A DNA stretch of 64,000 nt. Source: BQWY01 sp046351095 (lineage in GTDB: Bacteria; Nitrospirota; Nitrospiria; Nitrospirales; Nitrospiraceae). Made by a program: the position numbers and the translations under genes. The notes under the pieces are model-generated. The model had not been told where the DNA came from. It was given only the letters and a program-made list of their open reading frames with translations, and ran no database searches. Location of the stretch: positions 558,001 through 622,000 of the forward strand of contig JAXLZC010000001.1 of NCBI GenBank assembly GCA_046351095.1, written 5' to 3'. Of this stretch, positions 34,017 through 43,403 are shown piece after piece; position 1 is the first letter of the stretch; each line of letters begins with the position of its first letter.

Positions 34017-35317
34017 AAGGCACCTTGAGTGTACGAGTGCGATGCGTGCGCAGCTTTCAGGTTCAACACCAGGGTCAACTGTCCGAGAAGTTTTATGCCG
34101 AATCCGACCGCGATCCCCATTGCCGCCCCATCCAACCCATAGGTCGGTACCAGCACATGGCAGGCAATGGCTGCGGAGATGGTCGAGAACAGCGTGACCC
34201 ATGCTTGTTCCGAATAGACGCGCGCTGCGGTCAGTGCACATCCGGTAACGGAAATTGGATACAGGACAGCCGCAGCCACCATAATCCAGGTAAATGTCGT
34301 TCGGTAGCTTCCAATCGCAGGTGTATACAGCAGGGTGAGGACTTGTTGGCTTGCAAAGGCTGCAAAAGCGAGTCCCAAAGCTCCAGACACAAGCGCCACG
34401 ACAAACAGTCGCCCGAGTAATGTCCGAAATGCCTGATGATCATTTTGATAAGAACGGGCCAATCGAGGAAGTGCCGCCTGGCATACCGCGCCGAGAATCA
34501 TATTGCCCGCCGTCATGGTGTAGGAGAGTGCTGCATAGATTCCGACTGCTGCGTCCCCAAGCCAACCAGCTACCCAATATCGTGGAAGATTGATCGTGAG
34601 AATGTTCAAACCCACCACCACTCCCATAGACAACGCGATAGAAAAGAGTGTTCGTACTGCACTGAAATGCCACTGGCCGCCAAGGCACGCTTGTATTCGC
34701 GCGATGAGGGGCATGGAGGGAAGTCCCAACGCTCGGAAATCCACAAACACCGTGAGTAGCGCCTGCATGAGGAGTAGCGAGGACAACACCCAGACAAGGT
34801 TGTGGGAGATCGCGCTGGTACCCCATGTCACTGCGAGAGACGAGATTCCGCGAATAACTTGCAGGAGGCCAATCTGATCAAACCGCTCACGTCTTTGTAA
34901 AAACCCATAAGCTAAGTCCGATGCCGCCTCGCATAATTTGATCCCTGCGATGAGCGACAGAGGAAGTGACACATCGGCTGCGACCAGTCCGCCGAACACG
35001 ATGAGCGCAACAACGGACAGTGCGAGGGCGCTGGTCATTGATCGGAGCACAACGTAGGTGTGTGCATCATGTTGTCGCGAATGATCGCTTGCCACAATGG
35101 CGCTGAGTTGCAGATTGAGAAAGGCGAAGAGCGGTCCCACAATCCCTAAGGACAAGGCAAAGTGCCCGACATTCTCAGGACTCAGGAACTTCACGACAAC
35201 AATGAGTACACCCCATTGACTCAGGGCCGTGAGGGCTTGTCCGAGAATGGACCAGGACATGCCACGAATGAAGTTCGTGGAACGTTGCGGTGTGCGTTGT
35301 GCGAGGTCAGCCCGCAT
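34013..35317 (-). CDS. Oligosaccharide flippase, Wzx-like
   Basis: 434 residues from the ATG at 35317. About 12 transmembrane helices spaced as in the MATE/PST superfamily of Wzx-type flippases, opening with FIRGMSWSILGQALTALSQWG. It moves lipid-linked repeat units across the inner membrane. It overlaps the Wzy gene by 11 bases and the acyltransferase by 4, so translation is coupled. The GC content is lower than in surrounding genes, common for flippases and polymerases in polysaccharide loci. Confidence 0.88.
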   Translation of the reverse strand: MRADLAQRTPQRSTNFIRGMSWSILGQALTALSQWGVLIVVVKFLSPENVGHFALSLGIVGPLFAFLNLQLSAIVASDHSRQHDAHTYVVLRSMTSALALSVVALIVFGGLVAADVSLPLSLIAGIKLCEAASDLAYGFLQRRERFDQIGLLQVIRGISSLAVTWGTSAISHNLVWVLSSLLLMQALLTVFVDFRALGLPSMPLIARIQACLGGQWHFSAVRTLFSIALSMGVVVGLNILTINLPRYWVAGWLGDAAVGIYAALSYTMTAGNMILGAVCQAALPRLARSYQNDHQAFRTLLGRLFVVALVSGALGLAFAAFASQQVLTLLYTPAIGSYRTTFTWIMVAAAVLYPISVTGCALTAARVYSEQAWVTLFSTISAAIACHVLVPTYGLDGAAMGIAVGFGIKLLGQLTLVLNLKAAHASHSYTQGAL

Positions 35318-36785
35318 GTGAGACCTGTTTCTGAGCAGACTTGTCGCGGAAGAGGGAGAGGCCGCCAAACCAAACAGCCAGTATCAGATACATAAACAAC
35401 ATCGGTTTTGTGAAATTGTTGATGTCGTTTCGCACCGTTCGGACGAGCGGCCAGAACACCGCACCGCAGAATACAAGCCACTTCGGTTCCGCCCACAGTG
35501 GTTTCTGATCGAGGCGACCGAGGAGAAATCCTAGAAGCGCGAAGCACACCACAACTCCCGGATAGCCGAAATTCAAGTACGGTTCGGCGATGGCCGAAAA
35601 CCCGACACCTTCGCCGTTGTAAAACTTCAGCGGCTCCAGCTTATAGGTCAGCCAATCGGACGGGGCGAGGTGAATCATTGCCGCTTGGCTCGCGCCGTCC
35701 TTGAGAAACCGATCGCGATCCGACTCGCGCGCCGTCAGCGACAGATTGGGAATGGTCTCGCGAAGGGCATGGACATACGTGAGGCCGTACCGATAGGGAT
35801 CCGTCTCGGGCACAAAGCGTAACGTGGCGCCCAAAATGGCCGCCGTACTCCCCAGTTCCACGAAGGTGTTGGTTGAATCGGCCTGCTCAATCGATTCACT
35901 GACTTTGGCGCTCGACATGCTGTCGTAGCTTCCAGAAGCGCGCAAAATAGCGATCGTTGGAATGGCAATCATGATGATGCCGACCATCCCGACCGCAAGT
36001 ACCACGGGTATATGCCGTCCGGTTTTTGTCCACAAAATCGTGCCCACCAACAATGGGAACATGGCAGCCGAGCGGTAGCCGGAGAGCAGCAACATACCGA
36101 GGCTGAAGAGGGCGACTGCGCCGCCTGCCGCGTATTGAAAGAGCGTACGCGCACCGATCACCAGCAATACGGCGGATGACGGGAGCGTCATGAGGAACAG
36201 CGCCAGTCCGCGCATGTCCCCCTGCGCATGGAAGAAGTCCATACGCGAATAGGCCAAGGGATTCCCCACCTGTGCGATCAACATGGCTAAAAAGCACAGG
36301 GCTGCAGCGAAGAGCCCGAGCCCGGCAGAGTACGCGGTGCTGAGGGCTTCCGTGCGATGGGCGATCGCATCCTCCAGTGCCATCTCCTGCGAGGGCGCGG
36401 TCTTGAGCGAGAGCGCCACGCCGATGCCGAATGCGCTAAGCGCCATCAACGTGCACCAGGCGCTTTGTTGCATCCAGAAGCCGTCGACCCCACGTGTCAG
36501 ATCCGGCGCCGTCAACCAGCCGACGGCGGCCGGAAGGGGAAGGCCTAGATGAAACATACAAAGGGCGATCACGTAGCTGCTCGAGAGTAAGTAGGGAGTT
36601 CCCAGTGCGCGCCAGGTGGTGCCGACGTAGGTCGCCGTCCAGATCGCCCACACGAGCGCGACCGTCTCCGGCCAGTCGGGATCCAATCCCCGGTCGTTCA
36701 CGCTGTTGACAATGGCCAGTGCGGCGACTAGCGCACTCACGACCAACAGGATGAGTTTCGGCGTGGTGACGTGAGATTGCGACAT
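35307..36785 (-). CDS. Polysaccharide polymerase, Wzy-like
   Basis: 492 residues from the ATG at 36785, one base of which overlaps the previous stop (TGATG). About 10-12 transmembrane helices, with a long periplasmic loop (about residues 280-370) rich in charged residues, the topology of Wzy polymerases. Two Arg-containing segments near helices fit their general pattern. I assign it by topology and position: no other polymerase is in the locus. It would join repeat units in the periplasm. Confidence 0.75.
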   Translation of the reverse strand: MSQSHVTTPKLILLVVSALVAALAIVNSVNDRGLDPDWPETVALVWAIWTATYVGTTWRALGTPYLLSSSYVIALCMFHLGLPLPAAVGWLTAPDLTRGVDGFWMQQSAWCTLMALSAFGIGVALSLKTAPSQEMALEDAIAHRTEALSTAYSAGLGLFAAALCFLAMLIAQVGNPLAYSRMDFFHAQGDMRGLALFLMTLPSSAVLLVIGARTLFQYAAGGAVALFSLGMLLLSGYRSAAMFPLLVGTILWTKTGRHIPVVLAVGMVGIIMIAIPTIAILRASGSYDSMSSAKVSESIEQADSTNTFVELGSTAAILGATLRFVPETDPYRYGLTYVHALRETIPNLSLTARESDRDRFLKDGASQAAMIHLAPSDWLTYKLEPLKFYNGEGVGFSAIAEPYLNFGYPGVVVCFALLGFLLGRLDQKPLWAEPKWLVFCGAVFWPLVRTVRNDINNFTKPMLFMYLILAVWFGGLSLFRDKSAQKQVSHAG

Positions 36786-38926
36786 CAGCGTACGGTGCGG
36801 GATGGACCGGTCGTGTTGCGAGTGGTCGTGGCTGAAGGTTCGGCAATGCCGAGCTCGATCAGGCGGAAATCGCGTGCTGGGATACGTGCATCGAGTCGAT
36901 CGCCGATGACCGGGGTCCACCCGCCCGCCCCATGGATCCGATAGCGAAGACCTGAGGGGCAGGATTCACCAAACGCGCGGCACGCGGAGGCGAGTGAGAA
37001 GTCAGCGGTCCGTGTACCGGTATTGGCCGCCACGATCAGCACTTTGTTGTCGGTGGCGCTTCGATACAGGCTGGCGACGAGATCCGCCGACGACAATTCG
37101 CCGAGGGGCCGCTCCCAATACCCAATGAACCGCGACTGCATGATGTCGAATGTATTCAGTGCGTCGGCGATCTCGTGTCGCTGTTTGATGGGCGCGAAGC
37201 TCCAGGGCGTGACGTCGTGCAACAGCACCAAGGCCATATAGTTGCGCCAGGCGCTCAGATGTTCGCTCGAATTCAACCATTGTTCTTGATTGGCATACCG
37301 CGCGGCCGGGTTGCCCGGAAGACGTGTCGACCACAATTGATCCAGCCAGATGCTGCCGATTCCATATTGGCCAGGCGCATACTGTGTGCGGACCACGTCC
37401 AGCGGAACGGAGCCCATATAATCGGTGTTTTTGAGGTCGAGTAAAAATTCCTCCCCTTGCACCAATCCGGTGACGAACGTATAGGCCGGGATGATCGGCA
37501 CGCTCGACATATGCACGACCAAGTGTCCGGCTTTGCCCTTACGGTGAAACAGCTCGGCCAACGACTTGAAGTATCGTCGCATCGCCAGGATATCGAGGGT
37601 GCCGTGGACGCGCCGAGCCGATTCGCGCCAAGCTCCATGCGCCGGATTTTGGGAGGTCATCGGGGCGCCTTGGTCGAAGTACAGACCTTCGATGCCGAGT
37701 TGGTCGATCACCTGATCGAAGCGTCCCACGAGATGTTCGATGAGCCCCGGTCCACGCAAGGAGAGCCAAGGTCTCTCCAACGGTGAGGTAAAGGGCGCGT
37801 CGGCTCCGGGTTTGATGATGAATCCAGGGACCACTTCCCATTCGGCGCGATGGGCCTGGACGACCGGGTCATACAGGCTTGGCGCATGTCCGGAAAAATA
37901 CGGCAGCCGCGTGAGGCCTGCATCCGTCGCCTGTTTCAGTAGTAGACGGGTGCCGGCGATGCCCGGATAGAGGCGACGATCCTCGGAGGGGACATCCTGC
38001 GTCACACCCGAGGGCCATTCGGCATAGGGTAAGGCTTGGTGCGGGAAGGCCTCCGGCCACCACATCTGGAGACCGGCTCCACGTCCCTCCTCCGCCGTCA
38101 CACGGCGGGCGATCCGACGGTCCGGTGCGCGCCACGGCGCATCGTCGCGGATCGGCGTGGTGAGCAGATTAAACGTGATGTCTACCGGCTCCCCTGTTTC
38201 GACACGCCCGACGGCCAGACGTTGTCGAATGATCACATGCCCGTCTCGTGTTTCTACCGAGGTCGTATTCTGTCCGTTGGACAACCAGCGATTGGCGTCG
38301 TCCGTAAACCACCAGAACGAACGCGATCCGTCCGAGATCGCGACGACTTGCTGAAACGCGCCGGTGAAGGTCGCCGCACTCAGCGGAAACTGACGAATGT
38401 GTTTGCGATAGGTGGGAATGTCCCACCGCATGAGCCGTGTATTGGCATTGGCCGTGAGCGTGATTCTGAATTCCAGGCTTTCGATATCGAGTGGGCGATC
38501 GCTGGTAAGGGTCGCTCGCCCCATGGCAAGGCCGTCATATTCCACACGCGTGGTGACGGCGATGCGCGCCGTCGCATAGGTCCCCTGCGCCTGCAACGTC
38601 GCGCCTGCGGGAGACGTCTCGTGAATCGAAAGGTCCGCAGGAAGAAGCACCGACTCTCGTCCGTTACCGGAAACAATCAATTCCATGCGTTCGACGAACG
38701 GTTGCCCGGCCGCCGTCATGGTGACGGGGAGATATGAACGATCCCAGGTATAGGTGCGGTGACCGCCAAGGGTGAGTGATGTACCGGAAATGCCGAGCGA
38801 CGAAAATCCAGGCAGGACAATCTCCGTCGCTACGGCCGGACTCGCAGCGAGAACGAGCGTGCACGCGAGTGCGCAGACGGCAGCCACTCGACTCCATGTA
38901 TTGTCTTTCTCAAGACGTCGCAACAT
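36785..38926 (-). CDS. Secreted glycoside-hydrolase-like protein
   Basis: 713 residues from the ATG at 38926, with GGGAG six bases upstream. A signal peptide (VCALACTLVLAASPAVA) is followed by a beta-rich N-terminal domain (about 25-270) and a TIM-barrel-like part with LPYFSGHAPSLYDP, IEGLYFDQGAP (candidate acidic catalytic residue) and a later VTGLVQGEEFLLDLK. The C-terminal 80 residues look like a small beta domain. The layout resembles GH123/DUF6067-type proteins, but I am not certain of the family. It probably trims or degrades the polysaccharide in the periplasm or outside. It overlaps the Wzy gene start by one base, so it is made together with the polymerase. Confidence 0.6.
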   Translation of the reverse strand: MLRRLEKDNTWSRVAAVCALACTLVLAASPAVATEIVLPGFSSLGISGTSLTLGGHRTYTWDRSYLPVTMTAAGQPFVERMELIVSGNGRESVLLPADLSIHETSPAGATLQAQGTYATARIAVTTRVEYDGLAMGRATLTSDRPLDIESLEFRITLTANANTRLMRWDIPTYRKHIRQFPLSAATFTGAFQQVVAISDGSRSFWWFTDDANRWLSNGQNTTSVETRDGHVIIRQRLAVGRVETGEPVDITFNLLTTPIRDDAPWRAPDRRIARRVTAEEGRGAGLQMWWPEAFPHQALPYAEWPSGVTQDVPSEDRRLYPGIAGTRLLLKQATDAGLTRLPYFSGHAPSLYDPVVQAHRAEWEVVPGFIIKPGADAPFTSPLERPWLSLRGPGLIEHLVGRFDQVIDQLGIEGLYFDQGAPMTSQNPAHGAWRESARRVHGTLDILAMRRYFKSLAELFHRKGKAGHLVVHMSSVPIIPAYTFVTGLVQGEEFLLDLKNTDYMGSVPLDVVRTQYAPGQYGIGSIWLDQLWSTRLPGNPAARYANQEQWLNSSEHLSAWRNYMALVLLHDVTPWSFAPIKQRHEIADALNTFDIMQSRFIGYWERPLGELSSADLVASLYRSATDNKVLIVAANTGTRTADFSLASACRAFGESCPSGLRYRIHGAGGWTPVIGDRLDARIPARDFRLIELGIAEPSATTTRNTTGPSRTVR

Positions 38927-39084
38927 GAGGTACTCCCGGAAAATACTGGGTGCTTCCCACAGTACCCTATTTATGGCTGAGGTCGAAGGAAGCAGTGAAA
39001 TTCTGCAGGACGGTGGCCGTGAGGCGGCGAGCGATAGAGTCGCGATGGAATTGGGAGTGGCGTCGCGAACGCGATGAGAGCGAG

Positions 39085-40194
39085 TTAACGAGACGGAGAA
39101 GCGAGCAGGGTTGTGAGGTGCTCGACGATGCGGGTCGCCGTACGACCGTCCCAGAGCGGAGGGATGCTCCCCTTCTTCCACTGCCCGGCCATGAGACGTG
39201 CGAGTGCGGGCGCGAGTTTGCGTGGATCCGTCCCGATGAGTTCGTTGGTACCCATCGTGATGGTTTCCGGACGCTCCGTATTATCCCGAAGCGTCAGGCA
39301 GGGCACACCCATCACCGTGGTCTCTTCCGTGATGCCGCCGGAGTCGGTGATGACGGCCTTGGCGTGTTTCACGAGGTAGTTGAATTCCAGGTATCCGAGC
39401 GGGTCGACGTAGTTGAGCTGCGGTGTCTGACTGTCGAGCTCGCGTAAGTTCTTCGCGGTCCGCGGGTGAACGGGAAATACGACTGGTAGGCCGCGAGTCC
39501 CTTCCGCAATCGCCTGCAACAGTTTTAGGAGCTGCTGCTCGCCGTCGACGTTGGCAGGGCGATGCAGGGTGACGACGAAGTATTGTCCCGGCTTCAAGCC
39601 AAGTGCGTCCCAGCAGGTCGGTGGACGCAGGCGCGGCATGTGCTTCAACAACGTATCGATCATCGTGTTGCCGACGAAGAAGATACGGTCGTCGGTGACG
39701 CCGCTACGCCGTAGATGGCCATTGGCCGTCTCGCTTGTCGTAAAAAACCAATTGGTGATCGAATCGGTCACGACGCGGTTGATTTCTTCAGGCATCGTCC
39801 AGTCGCCGGAGCGAATACCGCCTTCGACATGCGCGACCGGCACGCCGAGTTTTCGTGCAGCAATACTACAGGCCATGGTGGAGGTGACATCGCCGACGAC
39901 GACGCAGAGGGCGCTGCGATCTTTGAGCAGCACTTTCTCGTAGGCAACCATGATCCCAGCCGCTTGTTCGGCCTGCGTGCCGGACCCGATTTCGAGATTG
40001 ATGTCCGGATCGGGAATGCCGAGTTCTTCGAAGAAACTGCCCGACATGGCGCGGTCGTAATGTTGGCCGGTGTGAATCAACCGGTAACGCAGCGGCCCGC
40101 CGCGCGTTTCGGCGTCACGCAGCGCGTCGATGAGCGGCGCGATTTTCATGAAGTTGGGGCGCGCGCCGGCGATGAGGTCGATACGGATGGTCAT
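39085..40194 (-). CDS. wecB: UDP-N-acetylglucosamine 2-epimerase
   Basis: 369 residues from the ATG at 40194. Non-hydrolysing epimerase with LIAGARPNFMKIAPLIDAL, HTGQHYDRAMSGSFFEELG, HVEGGIRSGDWTMPEE, and FVVTLHRPANVD, then ITDSGGITEETTVMGVPCL in the C-terminal domain. It makes UDP-ManNAc, used in polysaccharides; no wecC dehydrogenase is in the window, so ManNAc rather than ManNAcA may be the end product. It begins 8 bases after the fucose synthase stop. Confidence 0.95.
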   Translation of the reverse strand: MTIRIDLIAGARPNFMKIAPLIDALRDAETRGGPLRYRLIHTGQHYDRAMSGSFFEELGIPDPDINLEIGSGTQAEQAAGIMVAYEKVLLKDRSALCVVVGDVTSTMACSIAARKLGVPVAHVEGGIRSGDWTMPEEINRVVTDSITNWFFTTSETANGHLRRSGVTDDRIFFVGNTMIDTLLKHMPRLRPPTCWDALGLKPGQYFVVTLHRPANVDGEQQLLKLLQAIAEGTRGLPVVFPVHPRTAKNLRELDSQTPQLNYVDPLGYLEFNYLVKHAKAVITDSGGITEETTVMGVPCLTLRDNTERPETITMGTNELIGTDPRKLAPALARLMAGQWKKGSIPPLWDGRTATRIVEHLTTLLASPSR

Positions 40195-40202
40195 GGGCTT
40201 GC

Positions 40203-41162
40203 TTAGAAATGCACTTCGCGGATCTGCTGCCGGTTCGTATTGAACCACTGCACGGTTTTGCGTATGCCGGATTCGAGCGAATGGGCGGCGGTGAAGCCGA
40301 AGAGGGCTTTTGCGCGCTGCACGTCCAAACACCGGCGTGGTTGGCCGTTCGGTTTTGACGTGTCCCAGACGAGTGTGCCGGTGAAGCCGACTTCCTGCGC
40401 GATGGTCGTCGCAAGCTCGCGAATCGTGATTTCGCGGCCGGTGCCGAGGTTGACCGGGAGGTCGCCTTCATAACGCTCGGCCGCGAGCAAAATCCCTTCC
40501 GCCGCATCTTCGACGTACAAAAACTCCCGCGTCGGGGTTCCGTCTCCCCAGAGCACAACTTCCTGCTTTCCCTGTTCCTTGGCTTCCGTACATTTGCGGA
40601 TGAGCGCGGGGATGACGTGCGAGGTGTTCAGGTCGAAGTTGTCGCGCGGCCCGTACAGATTGACAGGGAACAGGACGATGCTGTTGAAGCCGTATTGCTG
40701 CCGATAGGCTTGAGACTGGGCCAACATCATCTTCTTAGCCAAGCCGTACGGCGCGTTGGTTTCTTCGGGGTAGCCGTTCCAGATGTCGTCCTCTTTGAAG
40801 GGAATCGGCGCGAACTTCGGATAGGCGCAAATCGTTCCCAAGGCGACAAACTTCTTCAGGCCACGCTGCCGCCCGACTTCGATGAGCTGCGCACCCATCA
40901 TAAGATTGTCGTAGAGAAAACGCCCGGGGTTGGCTTGATTCGCGCCGATGCCGCCGACGCGCGCCGCCAAGTGGATCACCATGTCCGGCTTGACCTCGCG
41001 GTAGAGGCGCTCCACGGCGGCCATCTGCACTAAGTCGAAGTCCTGACTGCGCGGGACAACGATGTCGCGGCAGCCACGCGCGCGCAGCCCTTCGACGACG
41101 AACGACCCAAGAAATCCCGCCCCACCTGTGACGATTACCCGCTGCGTTCCCCACGAAATCAT
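40203..41162 (-). CDS. fcl: GDP-L-fucose synthase
   Basis: 319 residues. An extended short-chain dehydrogenase: VIVTGGAGFLGSF binds NADP(H), catalytic segment ALGTICAYPKF and the YGLAKKM (YxxxK) motif, with an HLAARVGGIGANQANP segment typical of this family. It converts the Gmd product to GDP-L-fucose. It lies 35 bases downstream of gmd. Confidence 0.96.
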   Translation of the reverse strand: MISWGTQRVIVTGGAGFLGSFVVEGLRARGCRDIVVPRSQDFDLVQMAAVERLYREVKPDMVIHLAARVGGIGANQANPGRFLYDNLMMGAQLIEVGRQRGLKKFVALGTICAYPKFAPIPFKEDDIWNGYPEETNAPYGLAKKMMLAQSQAYRQQYGFNSIVLFPVNLYGPRDNFDLNTSHVIPALIRKCTEAKEQGKQEVVLWGDGTPTREFLYVEDAAEGILLAAERYEGDLPVNLGTGREITIRELATTIAQEVGFTGTLVWDTSKPNGQPRRCLDVQRAKALFGFTAAHSLESGIRKTVQWFNTNRQQIREVHF

Positions 41163-41197
41163 CGAGCGTGCCTCTCCCTATCTGGTTCCGACCGTCG

Positions 41198-42202
41198 TTA
41201 TCGCTTGCGTGTACCGTCCAATTTGTCGCGTTCGTTCTTGAGGTCCGATTCGACCATCATCGAGACCAACTCGCGGAACGAGACTTTCAATTCCCAGCCG
41301 AGCGCTTTTTTCGCTTTCGACGGATCGCCGATCAACAGATCCACTTCCGTCGGCCGGAAATACCGCGGATCGATCTTTACGTATCTGTTCCAGTCTAAGC
41401 CGACGTGCCCGAAGGCGAGCTCAAGGAATTCCCGTACGGAATGGGTCTCGCCAGTGGCGATCACGTAGTCGTCCGGTTGCGGAGCCTGGAGCATCAGCCA
41501 CATGGCGCGGACGTAGTCGCCGGCAAAGCCCCAATCGCGTTTCGCGTCCAGGTTGCCCAAGAACAGGTCCTGTTGCAGGCCGAGCTTGATCCGCGCCACG
41601 GCGCGCGTGATCTTCCGCGTGACGAAAGTTTCCCCGCGGCGCGGCGACTCGTGATTAAACAAGATCCCGTTGCAGGCGAACATATCGTAGGCTTCTCGGT
41701 AATTGACCGTAATCCAGTACGAATAGACCTTCGCGGCGCCGTACGGGCTGCGTGGATAAAACGGCGTCGTTTCCTTCTGCGGCACTTCCAACACCTTGCC
41801 GTACATTTCGCTGGAGGAGGCCTGGTAGAACTTCGGCTTGATCCCGACATCGCGGATCGCTTCGAGCAAACGGACGGTCCCGAGGCCGGTCACTTCGCCG
41901 GTGTACTCCGGCACATCGAAGCTGACGCGTACGTGACTTTGCGCACCGAGATTGTAGATTTCATCCGGCTGGACGTCGCGCAGAATTTTGTTCAACGAGC
42001 TGGCGTCGTTCAGGTCGCCGTACAAGAGGCGCAACTTCGGCGATGCGACGTGGGGATCCTCATAGATGGCGTCGATACGGCCGGTGTTGAAGGAACTCGA
42101 GCGGCGAATGATGCCGTAGACCTCGTAGCCCTTCTCGAGCAGAAACTCGGCCAGGTACGACCCGTCTTGTCCGGTGATGCCGGTGATGAGCGCTTTTTTC
42201 AT
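41198..42202 (-). CDS. gmd: GDP-mannose 4,6-dehydratase
   Basis: 334 residues. KALITGITGQDGSYLAEFL is the NADP-binding motif; ASSSEMYGKVLEVPQ and the catalytic YGAAKVYSYW segment are diagnostic of Gmd, and the RGETFVTRKI motif binds the cofactor region. It makes the GDP-4-keto-6-deoxymannose used by Fcl. It is the first gene of the minus-strand polysaccharide block and is preceded by a plausible promoter. Confidence 0.97.
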   Translation of the reverse strand: MKKALITGITGQDGSYLAEFLLEKGYEVYGIIRRSSSFNTGRIDAIYEDPHVASPKLRLLYGDLNDASSLNKILRDVQPDEIYNLGAQSHVRVSFDVPEYTGEVTGLGTVRLLEAIRDVGIKPKFYQASSSEMYGKVLEVPQKETTPFYPRSPYGAAKVYSYWITVNYREAYDMFACNGILFNHESPRRGETFVTRKITRAVARIKLGLQQDLFLGNLDAKRDWGFAGDYVRAMWLMLQAPQPDDYVIATGETHSVREFLELAFGHVGLDWNRYVKIDPRYFRPTEVDLLIGDPSKAKKALGWELKVSFRELVSMMVESDLKNERDKLDGTRKR

Positions 42203-42259
42203 GCGATGTATGCCTCGTGTAGGATGCGGTGCGGGGCGATGTTGAGAAATCCGGAATCA

Positions 42260-42288
42260 GGTATACCCTGTCTTGCCCTACGGGTAAA
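42260..42288 (-). promoter_or_regulatory. Candidate sigma-70 promoter for gmd and the polysaccharide block
   Basis: On the minus strand TTTACC (42288-42283) and TATACC (42265-42260) are 17 bases apart, each matching four of six consensus positions. It lies about 58 bases upstream of the gmd start. The gap to the divergent gspC (42203-42491) holds no gene. Confidence 0.45.
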
Positions 42289-42491
42289 GTAATATGTCGA
42301 CTTGGACACCGAGTCCTGAGATTCGATGGAGGTTGTCGTAACAGATGCTCAGAGAATACCCGTAGGAGGATGGCGACGGTCGTCTGCAGATTCCGGCAAT
42401 TGCGTTGCTATTTGATTCTGAAGCAGGCTACGATGACCAGGCATTCACTCGCTGACGGTGCGGATGCACAGCCTCAGCCGATTCCCTGACC

Positions 42492-43403
42492 ATGCCTCGT
42501 TGGACGACACACGGATTGATCTTGGCGTTCGTCGCGACCCTGGCCTTCGTGCTGGCGCACTGGGTGTCGGGGGTGTTGTCGCACGCATTGCTACCGCCCT
42601 TGGAATATTCGGCGTCGACGATCGGCGCCGCCACGACGGCGTCTCCCCCACGAGATTTGTCGCAACTACTTCGCGATGTACAAGGCAGTCGACTCTTTGC
42701 GTCGCCTCCGCCCGGCGCAACTCCGGTCGGCGGAGGTCCTACCGGGCCGGCTGGGACGGTACCGATTGCAAATCGGCCGCCGTTGAATGTCGCGGGGAAA
42801 CTCCGGCTCCTCGGCACCGCCGTGGGCGATGAGACCACGTCGGTGGCGGTGGTCGAAGAAATCGCCGGCAAAAAGCAGGGCGCCTATCGACTGCGCGAGA
42901 TGATCGTCGGTGTCGGCGAGGTGCATGCTATCAACAAGGAGTCCGTCGTCATTGGCCTCGACGGACAGGAAGAAGAACTCTTTCTCGATATTTTGCAGCG
43001 CCCTGTCGCCGTAGCTCCGACCGGCCCCCAGACGGCCGCGGTGGCGCCCGGGACTGTCGTTACGCCAGGCGGCGGGCGTCCGCTTCAGGTCAGTGTCGAC
43101 CGAGCCGAGCTCGATCAAACCCTCTCGAATATTCCCGCACTCATGACGCAAGCGCGCGCCATGCCCTATATGAACAACGGGAAGATCGACGGGTTCCGAC
43201 TCGACTATATTCAGAAAAACAGTTTCTTCGAAAAGCTCGGTCTCCAAGCGGGCGACGTGCTGCAGCGGATCAACGGCGTCGAGCTCCGCGATCCCGGAGC
43301 GGCGCTAGGACTCTTCCAGCAATTGCGAAACGAGCGGAACGTCGCCGTCGACGTGCTGCGCAACAATCAACGGACGACCATCGCCTATGACATTCGCGGC
43401 TAA
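42492..43403 (+). CDS. gspC: Type II secretion protein C (GspC-like) with PDZ domain
   Basis: 303 residues. A cytoplasmic tail of about 8 residues, a transmembrane helix (about 9-31), then a periplasmic homology region (RPPLNVAGKLRLLGTAVG) that contacts the secretin, a linker rich in Pro/Thr/Gly, and a PDZ domain at about 230-300 (FEKLGLQAGDVLQRINGVEL). It recruits substrates and couples inner and outer membrane parts. First gene of the operon; its end overlaps gspD by 17 bases. Confidence 0.9.
   Translation: MPRWTTHGLILAFVATLAFVLAHWVSGVLSHALLPPLEYSASTIGAATTASPPRDLSQLLRDVQGSRLFASPPPGATPVGGGPTGPAGTVPIANRPPLNVAGKLRLLGTAVGDETTSVAVVEEIAGKKQGAYRLREMIVGVGEVHAINKESVVIGLDGQEEELFLDILQRPVAVAPTGPQTAAVAPGTVVTPGGGRPLQVSVDRAELDQTLSNIPALMTQARAMPYMNNGKIDGFRLDYIQKNSFFEKLGLQAGDVLQRINGVELRDPGAALGLFQQLRNERNVAVDVLRNNQRTTIAYDIRG

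Noticed and set aside
34017..34241. Longer N-terminus for the acyltransferase
   Set aside because: The GTG at 34016 overlaps the flippase stop as GTGA, the usual coupled start; the extension has no LbH features.
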